This document shows positions 55,922-57,529 of a stretch of 57,529 bases of DNA, piece after piece (positions within the stretch are counted from its first letter, which is position 1; every line of letters starts with the position of its first letter). The DNA comes from UBA1822 sp963634795. GTDB taxonomy: Bacteria > Bacillota > Negativicutes > Veillonellales > Dialisteraceae. Made by a program: the position numbers and the translations under genes. The notes under the pieces were generated by a model. It saw only the letters and a list, made by a program, of their open reading frames with translations. It ran no database searches and had not been told where the DNA came from. The stretch spans positions 1 to 57,529 of the forward strand of contig CAVHDO010000002.1 of the NCBI GenBank assembly GCA_963634795.1, given 5' to 3'.

Positions 55922-56683
55922 ATGAAGAAATATTTCTTTTTCGATATCGACGGGACGCTGACGCAACCATTGACGAATGAAGTGCCGGAGAGCACAAAGG
56001 AAACGCTCGCTCTTTTGCAGGCGCGCGGTCATTTTGTCGCCATCGCGACGGGAAGAATCCAAGCGGACGCCATCGCTGTCGCCGCGTCTTTGGGCATTTC
56101 ATCGGCCGTGTCCGACGGGGGCGAATGCGTGACTCTTTTCGGAGAGATTTTGTATCACACTGGTCTCAATTCCAAACGATGTGCCGATTTCTTTTCGAGG
56201 ACGGATCGGACGCGTTTCCCTTGGGCGGCGGCGACGGAAAATGCGAAAATCGCGCTTACACCCGATGTGCGTTATTTGGAAGCAGTTCCGAATCGATATT
56301 ACGACGTCCGCATCGCGCCGGATTTTGATTTCCTGCACGCGCCGCACATTTACAAAATTTTTGTCGCGTGTCGAAAAGAAGAATTGCCTGAAATCGATCT
56401 TTGCGGTCTTTCGCACGTCTGGCTTCGTCGCGGGACGTTGCTCTTGGAGCCGACGCAAAAGGACAAGGGCATTCGCTACGTGATGCAGCGTCTGTCGGCG
56501 GCGGATAAAGATATTGTCGTCTTCGGAGACGGGATGAATGACCGCGCCATGTTTCGCCCGGAGTGGACCTCGATTGCCATGGGAAACGCGAAAGAGGAGC
56601 TGAAGGCGCTGGCCACGTATGTGACGACGCCTGCGGGAGAAGACGGAATTTACAACGCCTGCCGGCATTTCGGATGGATTTGA
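55922..56683 (+). CDS. Cof-type HAD-IIB family phosphatase
   Basis: A 253-residue cytoplasmic phosphatase of the Cof/YbiV group, active on sugar phosphates or similar. Motif I is FFFDIDGTLT (nucleophile Asp8 and Asp10). Motif II is in IATGRIQADA. The C2 cap occupies about 80-180. Motif III Lys is in PTQKDKGIRYVMQRL and motif IV is VVFGDGMNDRAMF. It is divergent from tRNA-Ala, with a weak AGGACAAT site before the ATG. The substrate is not predictable. Confidence 0.92.
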   Translation: MKKYFFFDIDGTLTQPLTNEVPESTKETLALLQARGHFVAIATGRIQADAIAVAASLGISSAVSDGGECVTLFGEILYHTGLNSKRCADFFSRTDRTRFPWAAATENAKIALTPDVRYLEAVPNRYYDVRIAPDFDFLHAPHIYKIFVACRKEELPEIDLCGLSHVWLRRGTLLLEPTQKDKGIRYVMQRLSAADKDIVVFGDGMNDRAMFRPEWTSIAMGNAKEELKALATYVTTPAGEDGIYNACRHFGWI

Positions 56684-56978
56684 AGTTGAAGAAACAGAAT
56701 AAAAGAGTGAGCGGTGATGAAAATGATGTCGTCTGCGTTGAGGCTCTTTGTGTAAAAATCGCACGGAGCGTATATTGGTATATTGTCTGACAAAAAAAGC
56801 CGGGCACTCCAAAAGCGTCGTCTAATGGCTAACAGCTAAAAATGAATAACCGTCTCGCGCCTGATGCAAAAGTGTATCACAATCTGATGTCTGACGTCTG
56901 ACTATCTGATGTCTTGACCTCTGTGTGCTTCCAAAAGTTTAGCATAGAAAATTTAGCATAGAAAAGATTTGTTTTCAT
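56684..56978. repeat. Repeat-containing gap before rplS
   Basis: No gene is supported. It holds AAAATCGCACGGAGCGTATA (56755), related to 1873 and 13383, then GCGCCTGATGCAAAAGTG (56859), a CTGATGTCTGACGTCTGACTA run (56885-56920) like that at 13700-13735, and a tandem TTTAGCATAGAAAA pair (56939-56966). Confidence 0.7.
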
Positions 56979-57007
56979 TTGCAATTCCGGGGCGGACATG
57001 GTAAAAT
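56979..57007 (+). promoter_or_regulatory. Promoter of rplS
   Basis: TTGCAA (56979-56984), 17-bp spacer, TAAAAT (57002-57007). Confidence 0.78.
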
Positions 57008-57013
57008 ATTTCT

Positions 57014-57107
57014 CGTATGTTGAGACAGTCCTCTGCCGGTTGTCGGCATGAATGTCCGTTTTTGGGGGCGCGGCGTGGCCGTTTGCCCAAGTAAGGAGGA
57101 AACAGTC
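57014..57107 (+). promoter_or_regulatory. Leader of rplS, possible L19 autoregulatory structure
   Basis: About 94 nt with CTCTGCCGG / TTGTCGGCATG pairing potential (57030-57052) and GC-rich GGGGGCGCGGCGTGGCC (57063). Firmicute rplS leaders often bind L19; I infer this by position and foldability only. Confidence 0.4.
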
Positions 57108-57449
57108 GTGAATATTATCGACACGCTCGAAAATGAGCAGCTTCGTGACGACATTCCGGAATTCCGCCCCGGCGATACGGTGCGGGTTCACACGAAGGTC
57201 ATCGAAGGAAAGACGGAACGTATCCAGGTGTATGAAGGCGTCGTGATTGCGCGTCGTCATGCGGGTCTTCGCGAGACGTTCACCGTGCGCCGCATTTCTT
57301 ACGGCGTCGGCGTGGAAAGAACGTTCTTCATTCATTCGCCGCGTCTGGCCAAGATTGAAGTGAAGCGTCGCGGGATTGTCCGCCGCGCGAAACTTTTCTA
57401 TCTGCGCGGTTTGTCCGGCAAGGCGGCCAGAATCAAAGAAAGAAAATAA
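57108..57449 (+). CDS. rplS: 50S ribosomal protein L19
   Basis: A 113-residue ribosomal protein. It starts NIIDTLENEQLRDDIPEFRP, followed by GDTVRVHTKVIEGKTERIQV, YEGVVIARRHAGLRETFTVR, GVGVERTFFIHSPRLAKIEV and RRGIVRRAKLFYLRGLSGKA. The start is a GTG at 57108 after GTAAGGAGGAAACAGTC; the longer in-frame ATG at 57048 lies in the leader and was rejected. Confidence 0.97.
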   Translation: MNIIDTLENEQLRDDIPEFRPGDTVRVHTKVIEGKTERIQVYEGVVIARRHAGLRETFTVRRISYGVGVERTFFIHSPRLAKIEVKRRGIVRRAKLFYLRGLSGKAARIKERK

Positions 57450-57459
57450 GAAACGAGAG

Positions 57460-57485
57460 ATGCTCCCAAGCGGGGGCATTTTTTG
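57460..57485 (+). terminator. Terminator after rplS
   Basis: ATGCTCCC-AAGC-GGGGGCAT with one G-T pair, followed by T6. Confidence 0.85.
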
Positions 57486-57486
57486 T

Positions 57487-57515
57487 TTGACAATTTTGGC
57501 AGCGGTCGGTATGAT
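57487..57515 (+). promoter_or_regulatory. Promoter of the gene beyond the window
   Basis: TTGACA (57487-57492), 17-bp spacer, TATGAT (57510-57515). The gene it drives is outside the window. Confidence 0.8.
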
Positions 57516-57529
57516 GAGAGGCGAGAGGG

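Overview
The window reads as chromosome of an anaerobic, diderm Firmicute of the Negativicutes (Veillonellaceae/Selenomonadales type). The main clues are an SLH-domain porin of the OmpM kind (outer membrane tethered to peptidoglycan), Firmicute-style promoters and ribosome binding sites, an RND efflux pump, and a B12-dependent succinate-to-propionate pathway with the MmdA/MmdD/MmdC subunits of a sodium-pumping methylmalonyl-CoA decarboxylase. I cannot name the species. Base composition is moderately GC-rich, except for a more AT-rich stretch at about 48.6-51.7 kb.

Layout. 0.3-1.8 kb: OmpM-like porin. 2.1-7.9 kb: guaB followed by an envelope run (WecG/TagA-type glycosyltransferase, psd, pssA, a membrane GT2, surE), ending at tRNA-Leu(CAA). 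8-9.3 kb: UPF0173 hydrolase and a thioredoxin. 9.5-14.6 kb, minus strand: metF, a short metH without a reactivation domain, about 1.1 kb of repeat mosaic, then a separate gene for the missing reactivation domain. 14.7-19.9 kb: YhcH-like protein and an RND pump (adaptor plus transporter). 20.5-28.1 kb: uvrB, uvrA, uvrC, lemA. 28.1-31.8 kb: rpmF and a PadR regulator (minus), an orphan ABC substrate-binding lipoprotein, trigger factor. 31.9-37.4 kb: clpP, clpX, lon, engB and a truncated OmpM paralogue. 37.5-40 kb: metQ, a MITE-like element and an O-antigen-ligase-like gene. 40.3-48.2 kb: succinate CoA-transferase, split methylmalonyl-CoA mutase, meaB, epimerase, mmdA-mmdD-mmdC. 48.3-51.7 kb: second MITE copy and an MBOAT/SGNH O-acyltransferase pair with a G10 tract in the MBOAT reading frame. 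52-57.5 kb: LysR regulator, RibD-like reductase, an orphan cobalamin riboswitch, a copper-amine-oxidase-domain protein, tRNA-Ala(GGC), a HAD phosphatase and rplS.

How it works together. The 40-48 kb cluster encodes most of a cycle in which succinate is activated by CoA transfer from propionyl-CoA, isomerised by the B12 mutase, epimerised and decarboxylated to propionyl-CoA, with the decarboxylation normally driving a sodium pump. The pump's membrane beta subunit (MmdB) is not in the window. MetH is a second B12 enzyme here, and a free-standing cobalamin riboswitch lies at 54 kb with its own promoter and no recognisable downstream gene before a terminator.

The points most worth following up are the phase-variable acyltransferase, the orphan B12 riboswitch and its roughly 300-nt downstream transcript, the MITE family (including a solo end that supplies a gene's stop codon), the truncated OmpM paralogue and the histone-like tail on trigger factor. 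Many intergenic gaps carry dispersed palindromic repeats that are shared between loci.
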